Assembly: GCF_002953715.1 (NCBI RefSeq)
Contig: NZ_CP025012.1
Span: 2,356,001 to 2,420,000 of the forward strand
Source of the DNA: Rhizobium leguminosarum
GTDB taxonomy: Bacteria > Pseudomonadota > Alphaproteobacteria > Rhizobiales > Rhizobiaceae
Direction: 5' to 3'
DNA: 64,000 nucleotides
Of this stretch, positions 26,703 to 35,172 are shown one piece after another (the stretch's first letter is position 1; every line of letters begins with the position of its first letter). Position numbers and translations under genes: made by a program. A model generated the notes under the pieces. The model searched no databases. It saw only the letters and a program-made list of their open reading frames with translations, and was not told the DNA's origin.

Positions 26703-28883
26703 TCACTTGTTGGCAGCGACCGGGCGGACCAGTGCCGTGACGCGGCGGATGGTGACGCGGCGGTTTTCCTGCTCAGGGGCCGACGTGTTGACCTTGAGGT
26801 AGCTCTCACCATAGCCCTGCGTCGCAAGGTTCTCCGGCGCGATGCCGTAGACGTCGGTGAGCACGTTGGCGACGGATTCTGCCCGCTGGTCGGAGAGGAT
26901 CAGGTTGCTCTGGTCTGAGCCGACAGCATCCGTATGACCCTCGATCAGGAAGGTCTCGCTCGGATCCTTCTCGAGCACCTGACTGATCGCGTCGGCGACC
27001 TTGCGCAACGTGCGCGCCTGGGTCATCGGAATGTCGGCGCTACCGGTCGCGAAGGTGATCGTGTCGAGGTCGATGCGGCGCACCTTATCGCGGATGCGGG
27101 CCGAATACTTCACCTCGTCCAGCGAATAGACGCGCTCCACCGGCTCGACCGGCGGCTCGCTCAGGAACTCGTAATAGTCCCGGTTCGGGTCGCTGCGGGT
27201 GTCGATGATGTAGTCGCTGAGCGGTACGCGCAGCCGCATCGGCGGCAGGTCGGCGCCCGGATCCTCGAAATAGTCGCGGTCCGGATCGTCATAGAGGTCC
27301 TGCGAATAGTAGAGCACGTTCTCGCGTCCGCGGGCATCGACGCGCGACCGCTGGATGATGTCGCCGTAGCGGTTGCGGATCGTCACGATGCGGTAACCTT
27401 CCGGCCGTGTGATCGTCTCGCGGTAGCGGTCGCCGGAGAGCTCCTCGTAGCTCGGCCGTTCGCCGTCGCGCAGGAAACGCCTGTCGTCGTCGCCGCGCAC
27501 GATCGTCCTGTTGTCGTACTGGATGATCACACGGCTGTCGTCGCCGCGATCGTCAAAGCGCGCGCCGTCGGGACGGACGAATTGCGGCCGCTCGTCGAGC
27601 TTCCTGCCCTTCTCGCGGGTCACCGCCTCGAGCTTGACCGGCGCCGGCGCCTTGGCGCCAGTGGCGGCCTGTGCATCGGCATCCGAGGTCGGCACCTTCA
27701 CCTCCTGGCTGTCGGCGCGCTGCCTGTCGCGGTCGCGGCGGCCTTCCCGGCCCTTGCTGCGGTCGGCATCCTTGTCGCTGTCGAGCACAGCGGCACCGTT
27801 CTCCACCGGCAGCACGACGGTTTCGCTGCTCTTGGCCGGATCTGCGGCGATCTTCTTACGGCGCTCCAGCTCCTCGGGCGAAGCCTTTTCCGGTGCTGGA
27901 ATGGCTTGCTCCACCTGCTGGCCGCCACTGGCATCCGGCAGCGGCTGGGCAGTGTCAGTCGCGGGCGCAGCCGGCTTTTCGCCGGCGGGCTGTTCGCCGG
28001 CAGGCTTTGCCGCCGCGCCATCCTTGGGCTTTTCGGCAGGCGCAGCTTCCGGGGCCGCCGCCTTGTCTTCGGTCGTCTTGTCCGTAGGTGCTTTGTCTGC
28101 GGGTGCTGCAGTCTCGCCCTTTGCCGGCTTTTTCTCGGCCGGCGCTTCGGCGGCGGGTTTTTCCTCCGGCTTGGTTTCGGGTTTGGCCGGCTCGGCGGTC
28201 GGCGTCACGGCCTCAGGCGCGGCAGGCTGGGCCTCCTTCTCGGCCTTGCCCTTGCCTTTATCCCGACCCTGGGCCTTGTCCTGCCCTTTATCTCGCTTGC
28301 CGCCTTCCGGCTTGGCTTCTGGCTGTGCCTGGTCCGTCTCCGGCTGAGCTTCCTTGGCCGCCGGCTGCTGTTCGGGCTCGGCCTGCTGCGTTTCCTGTTT
28401 CTTCGGCTTTTTCGGCTTGTCCTGGGTTACCGGCTGCTGCGGCTCGGCCTCCGGCTTTGCCTCGGGCTGGGCTTCCGATTTGGCTTTCCGCTCCGGCTTG
28501 CTTTCCGGCTGCGGAGCAGGCTCCGCTTTCGGCGCGGCTTCGGCCTTGGGCGGTTCCGGCGCTGCCTTGGGTTCGGGCGCCGGAGCTTCCTTCCGCTCAG
28601 CCTTCGGCTTTTCGGCGGGCGCTTCCTGCTGCGCCGGCTTCTCGGCGGCCGGCGCCTGTTCGGCCGGGGCTTCCTCCTTCTGCTTGCGCTTCTTCTTCAG
28701 TAACTCCTCTTCGGAAGGCGCATCCTGCGCAACCTGGAAGCTGCCTTGCTCGGCCTGCCGCACGGGCGAAGCCTGAGTCGTGACGTCGCGCACGGCCGCC
28801 ATCGCCGCTGCCGGCTGTAGAGCAAGCGAAAGAGAAAGCAACGGAAAAGCCGCGCTCGCGAACAATCTTGATTTCATGCCCAT
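26703..28883 (-). CDS. OmpA-domain envelope protein with long K/E/P/A-rich linker
   Basis: A 726-residue protein in three parts. Residues 1-31 are a signal peptide (LFASAAFPLLSLSLALQPAAAMA). Residues 50-340 are a low-complexity stretch built almost only of Lys, Glu, Pro, Ala and Gln, with many KPE, PAE and EKPA units. After a charged region with RRDRDRQRAD comes a folded segment rich in Tyr and Arg, then the OmpA C-terminal domain (about 605-715) with ITFATGSADI, IEGHTDAVGS and LSDQRAESV, which binds peptidoglycan. It could anchor the outer layer to the wall across a disordered spacer. GAGGAAACCCG precedes the start. Confidence 0.88.
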   Translation of the reverse strand: MGMKSRLFASAAFPLLSLSLALQPAAAMAAVRDVTTQASPVRQAEQGSFQVAQDAPSEEELLKKKRKQKEEAPAEQAPAAEKPAQQEAPAEKPKAERKEAPAPEPKAAPEPPKAEAAPKAEPAPQPESKPERKAKSEAQPEAKPEAEPQQPVTQDKPKKPKKQETQQAEPEQQPAAKEAQPETDQAQPEAKPEGGKRDKGQDKAQGRDKGKGKAEKEAQPAAPEAVTPTAEPAKPETKPEEKPAAEAPAEKKPAKGETAAPADKAPTDKTTEDKAAAPEAAPAEKPKDGAAAKPAGEQPAGEKPAAPATDTAQPLPDASGGQQVEQAIPAPEKASPEELERRKKIAADPAKSSETVVLPVENGAAVLDSDKDADRSKGREGRRDRDRQRADSQEVKVPTSDADAQAATGAKAPAPVKLEAVTREKGRKLDERPQFVRPDGARFDDRGDDSRVIIQYDNRTIVRGDDDRRFLRDGERPSYEELSGDRYRETITRPEGYRIVTIRNRYGDIIQRSRVDARGRENVLYYSQDLYDDPDRDYFEDPGADLPPMRLRVPLSDYIIDTRSDPNRDYYEFLSEPPVEPVERVYSLDEVKYSARIRDKVRRIDLDTITFATGSADIPMTQARTLRKVADAISQVLEKDPSETFLIEGHTDAVGSDQSNLILSDQRAESVANVLTDVYGIAPENLATQGYGESYLKVNTSAPEQENRRVTIRRVTALVRPVAANK

Positions 28884-29213
28884 CGGGTTTCCTCGATCCT
28901 GTTTGAGCTTCTTGAGGCCGTAAGGCCCTGGTTCCGCCCCTAGCTTCGCATTGAGGCGAAACGGCGGAATGGCAATTGCCGAGCCGCCGATTTGTTCCGG
29001 TTCTAGGAAGGTGGGGATTAACCTCGCGTGAATGTTGCAGTCTGCCCGCGTTCATCTCGCCTGCTATTTGCACCGCACAATTGCGATGGGATTTGTGTTG
29101 CAATTCCATCAAAAAAAGTCTGATTATCGCCGCAAGGCGGTCTCGGGACCGTTGAACTGCGGCCGTCAGCCCAAGAGAAAAAGGAGCGGCGGCTACCAAC
29201 AGAGAGGATCCTC
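28884..29213. other. Divergent promoter region
   Basis: The 330 bases between the OmpA-domain gene and the amino-acid binding-protein gene contain no gene. The right half is AT-richer, with ATTCCATCAAAAAA at 29103. That 14-mer also occurs in the palindrome before deoR (21881). Promoters for both flanking genes must lie here. Confidence 0.5.
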
Positions 29214-29987
29214 ATGCTTAATCCTACCCGTATTTTCGCGGCAGCCTCGATCGCGGCGATGTCCCTTTTTGCCGGCTCGGCCATGGCCGATGGCGAGAAA
29301 TATGTGATCGGCACCGATTCGACCTATCCGCCCTTCGAATTCGTTGATGCCAGCGGCACGATCCAGGGCTTCGACATCGACATCACCAAGGCGCTCTGCG
29401 CTGAAATGAAGGCCGAATGCTCCTTCGTCAGCACCGACTGGGACGGCATCATCCCGGCGCTCAACGCCAAGAAATTCGACATGATCGTTTCCTCCATGTC
29501 GATCACGCCGGAGCGTCTGAAGCTCGTCGACTTCTCCAACAAGTACTACAACACCCCGCCGGCCATTGCCGTGCCGAAGGATTCGACGATATCAGACGTC
29601 GCCGGCCTCAAGGGCAAGGTGATCGGCGCGCAGACCTCCACGACGCACGCCAACTATGCCGAGAAACATCTCGCCGACACTGAGCTGAAGCTCTATCCGA
29701 CCGCTGACGAATACAAGCTCGACGTTGCCAGCGGCCGCGTCGACGCCGTCATCGACGACGTCGTCGTTCTCTCCGAATGGGTCAAGTCCGACGCCGGCGC
29801 CTGCTGCAAGATTCTGACGACCCTGCCGGTCGACAAGGAAATCAACGGCAACGGCGCAGGCATTGCCATCCGCAAGGGCGACCCGCTGAAGGAAAAGCTG
29901 AACACAGCGATCGCTGCGATCCGCGCCAGCGGTGAATACAAGAAGATCCAGGACAAGTACTTCGACTTCGACGTTTACGGCGAATAA
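29214..29987 (+). CDS. Polar amino-acid ABC transporter, periplasmic binding protein
   Basis: A 257-residue solute-binding protein of family 3 (lysine/arginine/ornithine, octopine or nopaline type). The signal peptide is MLNPTRIFAAASIAAMSLFAGSAMA. The mature domain opens YVIGTDSTYPPFEFVDASG, then GFDIDITKALCAEMKAEC and DWDGIIPALNAKKFDMIVSSMSITPER, the classical ligand-contact segments. A Cys pair near the C-terminus (GACCKIL) is a side feature. Two permease genes follow. The basic amino-acid specificity is inferred from family likeness, not proven. Confidence 0.92.
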   Translation: MLNPTRIFAAASIAAMSLFAGSAMADGEKYVIGTDSTYPPFEFVDASGTIQGFDIDITKALCAEMKAECSFVSTDWDGIIPALNAKKFDMIVSSMSITPERLKLVDFSNKYYNTPPAIAVPKDSTISDVAGLKGKVIGAQTSTTHANYAEKHLADTELKLYPTADEYKLDVASGRVDAVIDDVVVLSEWVKSDAGACCKILTTLPVDKEINGNGAGIAIRKGDPLKEKLNTAIAAIRASGEYKKIQDKYFDFDVYGE

Positions 29988-30015
29988 GAAATTCGTTATC
30001 TGGCCGACAAAGGTA

Positions 30016-30047
30016 ATGGCGGAAGGCTTGCTCTTCCGCCATTTTTG
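30016..30047 (+). terminator. Intra-operon terminator/attenuator after the binding-protein gene
   Basis: ATGGCGGAAG pairs with CTTCCGCCAT, followed directly by TTTTTGTTT. This is a good Rho-independent terminator between the binding protein and the first permease. Partial read-through would make binding protein in excess over permease, as is usual in such operons. Confidence 0.82.
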
Positions 30048-30100
30048 TTTGACAAAGATGGCAAGATTAAAACGGCAAAAGCCGTGAGGGGAATTCTCGC

Positions 30101-30907
30101 ATGGGCGGATTATTTTCCGCGCTGGGCTCCTTCTGGAGCTGGGTTGTGCACATTTTCGATCCGCTGTGCGGACCCGTTGGCATCTTCACTTGGTTGGGTC
30201 AGTCGACGATTCTCACCTGTGGCGATACCGGTTGGGGCGACGAGATCGCTCTTGGCCTGCAGGTCACCGTTTCGGTGGCGATCGTCACCTTGCCGATCGG
30301 CCTCGCCATCGGTTTCCTGGTGGCGCTCGGCCAGCAGTCGGAGGAAAAGTCGCTGCGGCTGGCGGCCGGGATCTATACGACGATCTTCCGCGGCCTGCCG
30401 GAGCTTCTGACGCTCTTCATCATCTACTACGGCATGCAGATGCTGATCCAGTCTCTGCTGACCTTCGTCGGTTATGACGGGCCGCCGGTCGAGATCAACG
30501 CCTTCCTCGCCGGCGTCATCGCGCTTTCTGTCGTTTTCTCGGCCTACTGTTCGGAAGTGCTGCTCTCGGCCTTCCGCGCCATCCCCAAAGGACAATATGA
30601 AGCCGGCGACGCGCTGGGGCTGCATCGCGGCCGCACATTACGCCTCGTTATCCTGCCGCAACTCGTGCGTATTGCGCTGCCGGGCCTGACGAACCTCTGG
30701 ATGGTGCTGCTGAAGGACACCTCCTACGTCTCGATCATCAGTCTTGCCGATATCCTGCGCCAGACAAGTGTCGCCGTGCGCGTGACCAAGGAACCCTTCT
30801 TCTTTTACGGTGTGGCCTGCTGTCTCTATCTGGTGCTCGCCGTCCTCTCCTCCTTTCTGCTCGTCTATGTCGAGCGTTGGGCCAAGCGTTCGGAGGTCCG
30901 TCGATGA
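30101..30907 (+). CDS. Polar amino-acid ABC transporter permease (first subunit)
   Basis: A 268-residue inner-membrane permease of the HisMQ type. The body has about five helices and the conserved cytoplasmic EAA loop YEAGDALGLHRGRTLRLVILPQ near residue 170. An early MetI-like segment IALGLQVTVSVAIVTLPIG and IFRGLPELLTLFIIYYG are typical. The N-terminal 40 residues are an extension with two Cys. It is coupled to the second permease by an ATGA overlap. No ATPase gene follows. Confidence 0.92.
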   Translation: MGGLFSALGSFWSWVVHIFDPLCGPVGIFTWLGQSTILTCGDTGWGDEIALGLQVTVSVAIVTLPIGLAIGFLVALGQQSEEKSLRLAAGIYTTIFRGLPELLTLFIIYYGMQMLIQSLLTFVGYDGPPVEINAFLAGVIALSVVFSAYCSEVLLSAFRAIPKGQYEAGDALGLHRGRTLRLVILPQLVRIALPGLTNLWMVLLKDTSYVSIISLADILRQTSVAVRVTKEPFFFYGVACCLYLVLAVLSSFLLVYVERWAKRSEVRR

Positions 30908-31734
30908 GCTACGCCGAAACGCTGATTCCGCCGCAGCCTGCGCCCCGCAAGGTGATGAAGCCGATGACGCCGGCGCGTATGGCCGGCTATATCTTTGTCG
31001 CCATCTGGGCTGTGCTCGCAGCACTTCTTCTCATTTCCGGCGTCAATGGTTGGGATCCGGAAAAATTCACCCGCTACGGGCCGCGTTACCTCCATGGTCT
31101 CTGGATAACGCTGAGTCTCGTTTTCATTTCCGTCATCTGCGGCGCCATCTTGTCGCTGCCGCTTGCCATGGCGCGCATGTCAAGGAACCGGGTGCTGAAT
31201 GCGCTGGCCTACGGCTACATCTATTTCTTTCGCGGCACGCCGCTGCTTGCCCAGCTGTTCCTGGTCTATTACGGCCTCGGCGTATTCCGCCCGCAGCTTG
31301 AGGCCGTCGGCATCTGGTGGTTCTTCCGCGAGGCCTGGTATTGCGGCCTTTTTGCCATGACCATCAATACCGCGGCCTACCAGGCGGAAATCCTGCGCGG
31401 CGCGATCGAAAGCGTGCCGCACGGCCAGCACGAGGCGGCCGCGGCACTCGGCATCCATAAGAACATCGCCTTCCGCAAGATCATCCTGCCACAGGCCTTG
31501 ATCGTCGCACTTCGCCCTTACGGCAACGAGATTATCCTTTTGATCAAGGGCTCTGCGGTCGTCGCCATCATCACCGTGCTCGACCTGATGGGCGAAACCC
31601 GCTACGCCTTCTCCCGCACTTTCGATTACCAGACCTATCTCTGGGCAGCGATCTTCTACCTCACCATCGTTGAGGCGCTACGCCATCTCTGGGCCTGGAT
31701 CGAGCGCCGCCTGACCCGGCATCTCAAGCGCTGA
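30904..31734 (+). CDS. Polar amino-acid ABC transporter permease (second subunit)
   Basis: A 276-residue partner permease. A cytoplasmic N-terminus of about 35 residues precedes the first helix (MAGYIFVAIWAVLAALLLISG). The MetI-like core has YIYFFRGTPLLAQLFLVYYGLGVF and the EAA loop HEAAAALGIHKNIAFRKIILPQA, contacts for the ABC ATPase. The ATG overlaps the upstream permease stop, so the longer open frame is not used. The operon ends at a palindromic repeat without an ATPase gene, so the energising subunit must be borrowed or lie elsewhere. Confidence 0.92.
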   Translation: MSYAETLIPPQPAPRKVMKPMTPARMAGYIFVAIWAVLAALLLISGVNGWDPEKFTRYGPRYLHGLWITLSLVFISVICGAILSLPLAMARMSRNRVLNALAYGYIYFFRGTPLLAQLFLVYYGLGVFRPQLEAVGIWWFFREAWYCGLFAMTINTAAYQAEILRGAIESVPHGQHEAAAALGIHKNIAFRKIILPQALIVALRPYGNEIILLIKGSAVVAIITVLDLMGETRYAFSRTFDYQTYLWAAIFYLTIVEALRHLWAWIERRLTRHLKR

Positions 31735-31778
31735 TGCATGACACCGAAAAGTGTGTCGCGGTTTCGGGCGTCTTGCAT
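31734..31778. repeat. Palindromic intergenic repeat, module A copy 2
   Basis: It begins in the stop codon of the permease gene: ATGCATGACACCGAAAAGTG, then CGCGGTTTCGGG, closing with CTTGCAT. Inner arms CCGAAA/TTTCGGG pair. The same module follows the SDR at 3272 and also starts exactly in that stop codon, suggesting insertion at, or selection for, mRNA 3' ends. Confidence 0.7.
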
Positions 31779-31950
31779 TTAACAAAGCCGGTTTGGCAGC
31801 ACTCTCCGAGTGATGCTGCCAAACTATTGATATTAAAAATAAATTGCCCTTTTATGGAGTATCTGTAAAGCTTCCGTTAACCACTCGCATGTTTCCATAT
31901 CATGCAGCGCTAATAAGCGCGCGAGTGGGAACAAGAAGAAGCGGAATACG

Positions 31951-32217
31951 ATGCACAAGGACATGGAAAAACAATTACAGGGTTATGGTCTGACGACAGC
32001 CCAGATCCTTTACCACCTGCCGGACCACCCGGTGATCCTGCAAACCTATGTCTGGCAGGACTACGACCTCGCCCCCGATTTTCCCGAAATGCGCGGTTTC
32101 CTGAAATTCTGGGAAGAGAAGCTCGACGGGCCGCTGCATTCGGTGCGTTACATCCATCGCAAGCTGATCTCGGCAACCGAGTGGCGCGCACTGAAGGGCG
32201 AGTTCATCCTGCACTGA
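31951..32217 (+). CDS. usg: Usg family protein
   Basis: An 88-residue soluble protein of the alphaproteobacterial Usg family, recognised by the run QGYGLTTAQILYHLPDHP, then the WQDYDLAPDFPEMRGFLKFWE core and the closing HSVRYIHRKLISATEWR. The family was first noted near trp genes; its biochemical role is not established. The start is 31951 or the Met four codons later; GAAGAAGCGGAA precedes it. It stands alone between two repeat elements. Confidence 0.85.
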   Translation: MHKDMEKQLQGYGLTTAQILYHLPDHPVILQTYVWQDYDLAPDFPEMRGFLKFWEEKLDGPLHSVRYIHRKLISATEWRALKGEFILH

Positions 32218-32226
32218 TCGGCTCTA

Positions 32227-32378
32227 GAGCATGATGCCGAAAAGTGTAAGCGGTTCGGGAGACATCATGCTCCACTACATAATTCCTTAAATCGGAAGCG
32301 ATGTAAGGATAAAATCATGCAGCAACTCCAAGTGCTATGGCGTTCTCTAGGCGTCTAAGAAGACGCGCGGCGCTGTAG
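32227..32378. repeat. Composite intergenic repeat: module A copy 3 joined to module B copy 2
   Basis: The left part (32227-32272) is GAGCATGATG ... CATCATGCTC around CCGAAAAGTGT and GCGGTTCGGG. The right part (about 32277-32378) is the AATTCCTTAAATCGG unit, here with a damaged second arm, followed by GGCGTCTAAGAAGACGCGCGG and CGCTGTAG. The two modules, found separately elsewhere in the window, are fused here, which is the mosaic behaviour described for rhizobial RIME elements. Confidence 0.75.
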
Positions 32379-32384
32379 GCCGCC

Positions 32385-33110
32385 TCAGACATGCGCCTCG
32401 CCATGGCCGAATTCGCCTTCGTCACGATCCGGGCGAAGCGCGAAACCGAGCATGCCGAGATAGAAGGCGATGACGATTGCGATGACCGCAAGGCCGGGAA
32501 CCGGCCCGAGCACGGCATTGTCGATGACATAGGCCCATGACTGCGCCTGCAGCGCCGGCATGCCTTCCGTCTGCAATTTCGGCGTCGAGATCTTCAGGCA
32601 CCACGCAAGGAGCAGGATGAAGTACATCCAGCCGTAATTACGCTTGAGACGGCGGTGCATCGCCTCTTGATAGCTGAGCAGGAAGCGCGGCTTTCGCAGG
32701 CTGCTGGCAACCACCGCGGCCCATTCGCCGCCAGCTCTAGCCTCGGGCGCCAGAATCTCAGCGAAATAGCAGCGCTCGATCTGGCGTATGCGGGCACGGT
32801 AGATATCGAAGAAGCGGTAGCGCCGCGCCTCGATCATCAGAAGCAGCGTCACCAGCATCATCCCGAACAGCAGCACCCCGTGATGCGAGGTCGGCGTCGA
32901 CAGCGAAACCGAGAGGAGTGCTGCGACCACCGTGATCGCCCAGTTGGACGTCCGGTCGATGCGGTCGCGCCAGCTCGTCATCCGCCCGAGTTCACCGCGG
33001 TAATAATGGCAGAGCGTATTGGTGACCTCGCCTGGCGTACTGGGCAGCAGCAATGGCCGCCCGCCCTCTCCTTCCCTTGCCGATAGCGTCCTGTCTTCCT
33101 CCATTTTCAT
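32385..33110 (-). CDS. DUF2270 membrane protein
   Basis: A 241-residue protein with four predicted hydrophobic helices in two pairs: about 58-92 (WAITVVAALLSVSLS, GVLLFGMMLVTLLLMIE) and about 160-230. Between them lies a charged cytoplasmic loop, YRFFDIYRARIRQIERCYFAEIL. This matches the DUF2270 predicted integral membrane family, whose function is unknown. The start may be 33110 or the Met two codons in. It diverges from the methyltransferase gene. Confidence 0.82.
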   Translation of the reverse strand: MKMEEDRTLSAREGEGGRPLLLPSTPGEVTNTLCHYYRGELGRMTSWRDRIDRTSNWAITVVAALLSVSLSTPTSHHGVLLFGMMLVTLLLMIEARRYRFFDIYRARIRQIERCYFAEILAPEARAGGEWAAVVASSLRKPRFLLSYQEAMHRRLKRNYGWMYFILLLAWCLKISTPKLQTEGMPALQAQSWAYVIDNAVLGPVPGLAVIAIVIAFYLGMLGFALRPDRDEGEFGHGEAHV

Positions 33111-33225
33111 GGCTCATTCCTCCCTTCGTCTTCTTTTCGGCCATTCTGCGCCCGCAAGCGCACCATTGCAAAACATCGAAAGCCGCCTTAGACGCATGCC
33201 TGAAACAAAAGGACGATGGACTGCG

Positions 33226-34044
33226 ATGGCTATGAAGATCGACGAAGAAGCCCTTGGCGAGGCCTATAACCGCGCGCTGGCGCTGGAAAAGGCCGGCGAT
33301 GTCGAGGCAGCGGTTGCAGCCTATCAGGAAGTCCTGGCAATCGACCCCGACGATCACGGCGGTGCGGCAGTGCGCATCGCCGCGATGGGCCGCGGCGAAA
33401 CGCCGGTCAAGGCGCCCGACGCCTATGTCGAGACCTTGTTCGACCAGCATGCCGAGGTTTTCGAGGACGTGCTCGTCGAGCAGCTCGGCTATCACGTGCC
33501 GATGCTGGTGCGCCAACGCCTGCAGGCGCTGAAGCTCGGACCGTTCAAGCGGCTGCTCGATCTCGGCTGCGGCACGGGCCTCACCGGCGGCGCACTGCGC
33601 GACCTCTGCGCCGATATGACCGGCATCGACATATCGGAGAAGATGGTCGAGATTGCCCATGAGAAGGATCTCTACGAGACGCTCTTCGTTGCCGAGGTCG
33701 AGGATTTCCTCGACGACAACGACGAGGAAGCCTTCGACATCATCGCCGCCACCGACGTACTGCCCTATCTTGGCGCCCTCGAACCGCTGTTCTTCGGCGC
33801 CGCCGAGAATCTGACGCCGGACGGCTTGTTCATCTTCTCCTCGGAAACCCTGCCCGAGGAAATACTCGCCGGCCGCGCCTACATGGTCGGCCCGCACCAG
33901 CGTTTCGCCCATGCCGACGCCTATGTGAGAGAACGTCTGACGGCCACCGGTTTCGAACTCGTCGAGATATCGGATATCAACGTACGCATGGAAGACGGCC
34001 AGCCGACACCAGGCCATCTGGTGATCGCCAGATATATCGGCTGA
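33226..34044 (+). CDS. TPR-containing SAM-dependent methyltransferase
   Basis: A 272-residue protein. Residues 5-45 form a tetratricopeptide-like helix pair (YNRALALEKAGDVEAAVAAYQEVLA). A class I methyltransferase domain follows with the SAM-binding motif LLDLGCGTGLTGG near residue 110, MTGIDISEKMVEIA and IIAATDVLPYLG. The nearest relatives are often called predicted methyltransferases with TPR repeats, and the substrate is unknown. The start is placed at 33226 or 33232 behind AAAGGACG; the open frame extends further upstream without coding sense. Confidence 0.85.
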   Translation: MAMKIDEEALGEAYNRALALEKAGDVEAAVAAYQEVLAIDPDDHGGAAVRIAAMGRGETPVKAPDAYVETLFDQHAEVFEDVLVEQLGYHVPMLVRQRLQALKLGPFKRLLDLGCGTGLTGGALRDLCADMTGIDISEKMVEIAHEKDLYETLFVAEVEDFLDDNDEEAFDIIAATDVLPYLGALEPLFFGAAENLTPDGLFIFSSETLPEEILAGRAYMVGPHQRFAHADAYVRERLTATGFELVEISDINVRMEDGQPTPGHLVIARYIG

Positions 34045-34147
34045 CGGAATAGTTTTACGGTTGGCGAAGTATCTGTTGCGTGACGCGTCATGACCTGATA
34101 GTTAGTCGATCGGTAAAGTTTACCGCAACGATAGGAAAGGTCGCCGC

Positions 34148-34834
34148 ATGTCGCTCGTGCTCTATGGGCATCCGCTCGCCTCCTTCTGCCACAAAGTGCT
34201 GATCGCGCTTTATGAAAACGGCACCCCTTTCGAAAATCGCATCGTCGATCTTTCCGACGAAAGCTCGCGCGCCGATCTCTTCCGCTTCTGGCCGATCGGC
34301 AAGATGCCACTGCTGCGGGACGAGGCACGCGACAGCACCATTCCCGAGACATCGATCATCATCGAATATCTCGAGCAATATTATCCCGGCGCCGTTCGCC
34401 TGTTGCCGCTGGAGATCGACCGGTCGCTGCAAGTCCGCCTTTGGGATCGCTTCTTCGACCACTATGTCCAGGCCCCGATGCAGACGCTCGTCAGCAATCG
34501 TCGACGCCCCGAGGGCACGGCGGATGAAATCGAGGTGGCGGCCGCGAAGGCGATGCTCGCCACCGCCTATGCGATGATCGAAAAGCAGCTCGCCGACAAA
34601 CCCTGGATATCCGGTGACAGCTTCACCATGGCCGATTGCGCCGCCGCCCCCGCGCTCTTCTATGCCGAGACGCTGATCCCCTTCACTCCGGAACAGCCGA
34701 ACCTTCGCGCCTATTACGATCGGCTGCTGGCGCGCCCGTCCTTTGCGAGGGCGCTGGAAGAGGCCCGCCCCTACTTCAAGTTCTATCCCTACAAGGAAAG
34801 GCTGCCCGCCCGTTTCCGGGATGCGGCGGGATGA
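34148..34834 (+). CDS. Glutathione S-transferase family protein
   Basis: A 228-residue two-domain GST. The N-terminal half has LYGHPLASFCHKVLIALYE (Ser or Cys active-site region at 12-15), IGKMPLL with the cis-Pro, and PETSIIIEYLEQYYPG. The helical half has PWISGDSFTMADCAAAPALFYAE, the usual N-capping motif. It is the first of three genes coupled by ATGA overlaps: GST, ArsR regulator, AHSA1 protein. Such trios are common in rhizobia and may deal with an electrophilic ligand. Confidence 0.9.
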   Translation: MSLVLYGHPLASFCHKVLIALYENGTPFENRIVDLSDESSRADLFRFWPIGKMPLLRDEARDSTIPETSIIIEYLEQYYPGAVRLLPLEIDRSLQVRLWDRFFDHYVQAPMQTLVSNRRRPEGTADEIEVAAAKAMLATAYAMIEKQLADKPWISGDSFTMADCAAAPALFYAETLIPFTPEQPNLRAYYDRLLARPSFARALEEARPYFKFYPYKERLPARFRDAAG

Positions 34835-35172
34835 TCGAAAGCCAGGCGGACCTCGACCGCATGTTCCATGCGCTTTCCGATCGCAGCCGCCGCGGCATGA
34901 TCGACCGCCTCGGCCGTGGCCCGGCCTCCGTCACCGAACTGGCCGCACCGCTCGCGGTTGCCCTGCCGACGGTGATGAAACATCTGCAGGTGCTGGAAGA
35001 GAGCGGTCTCGTTCTCTCCGAAAAATCAGGCCGGGTGCGAACCTACCGCCTGCAGCAGGACGCGTTTGCCGCCGTCGAGCGCTGGGTGGAACAGCGGAAG
35101 ATCCAACTGACGACCACCTTCGACAGGCTGGACCACTTTCTCGCCAATGAAACGGAGACCCTTCCCGAATGA
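34831..35172 (+). CDS. ArsR-family transcriptional regulator
   Basis: A 113-residue winged-helix repressor with the ArsR core: MFHALSDRSRRGMIDRLGRGPASVTELAAPLAVALPTVMKHL (residues 9-50, given here as one stretch of the recognition fold) and the wing SGRVRTYRLQ. No metal-binding CxC is present, so it probably senses something other than metals. Its ATG overlaps the GST stop and its own stop overlaps the AHSA1 gene. Such ArsR-AHSA1 pairs form a recurrent unit. Confidence 0.9.
   Translation: MIESQADLDRMFHALSDRSRRGMIDRLGRGPASVTELAAPLAVALPTVMKHLQVLEESGLVLSEKSGRVRTYRLQQDAFAAVERWVEQRKIQLTTTFDRLDHFLANETETLPE

Noticed and set aside
26934..28703. 589-residue open frame on the plus strand opposite the OmpA-domain gene
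   Set aside because: It is the mirror of the repetitive K/E/P/A linker and the OmpA domain; its product is a string of L, R, G and F without any family pattern or ribosome site.
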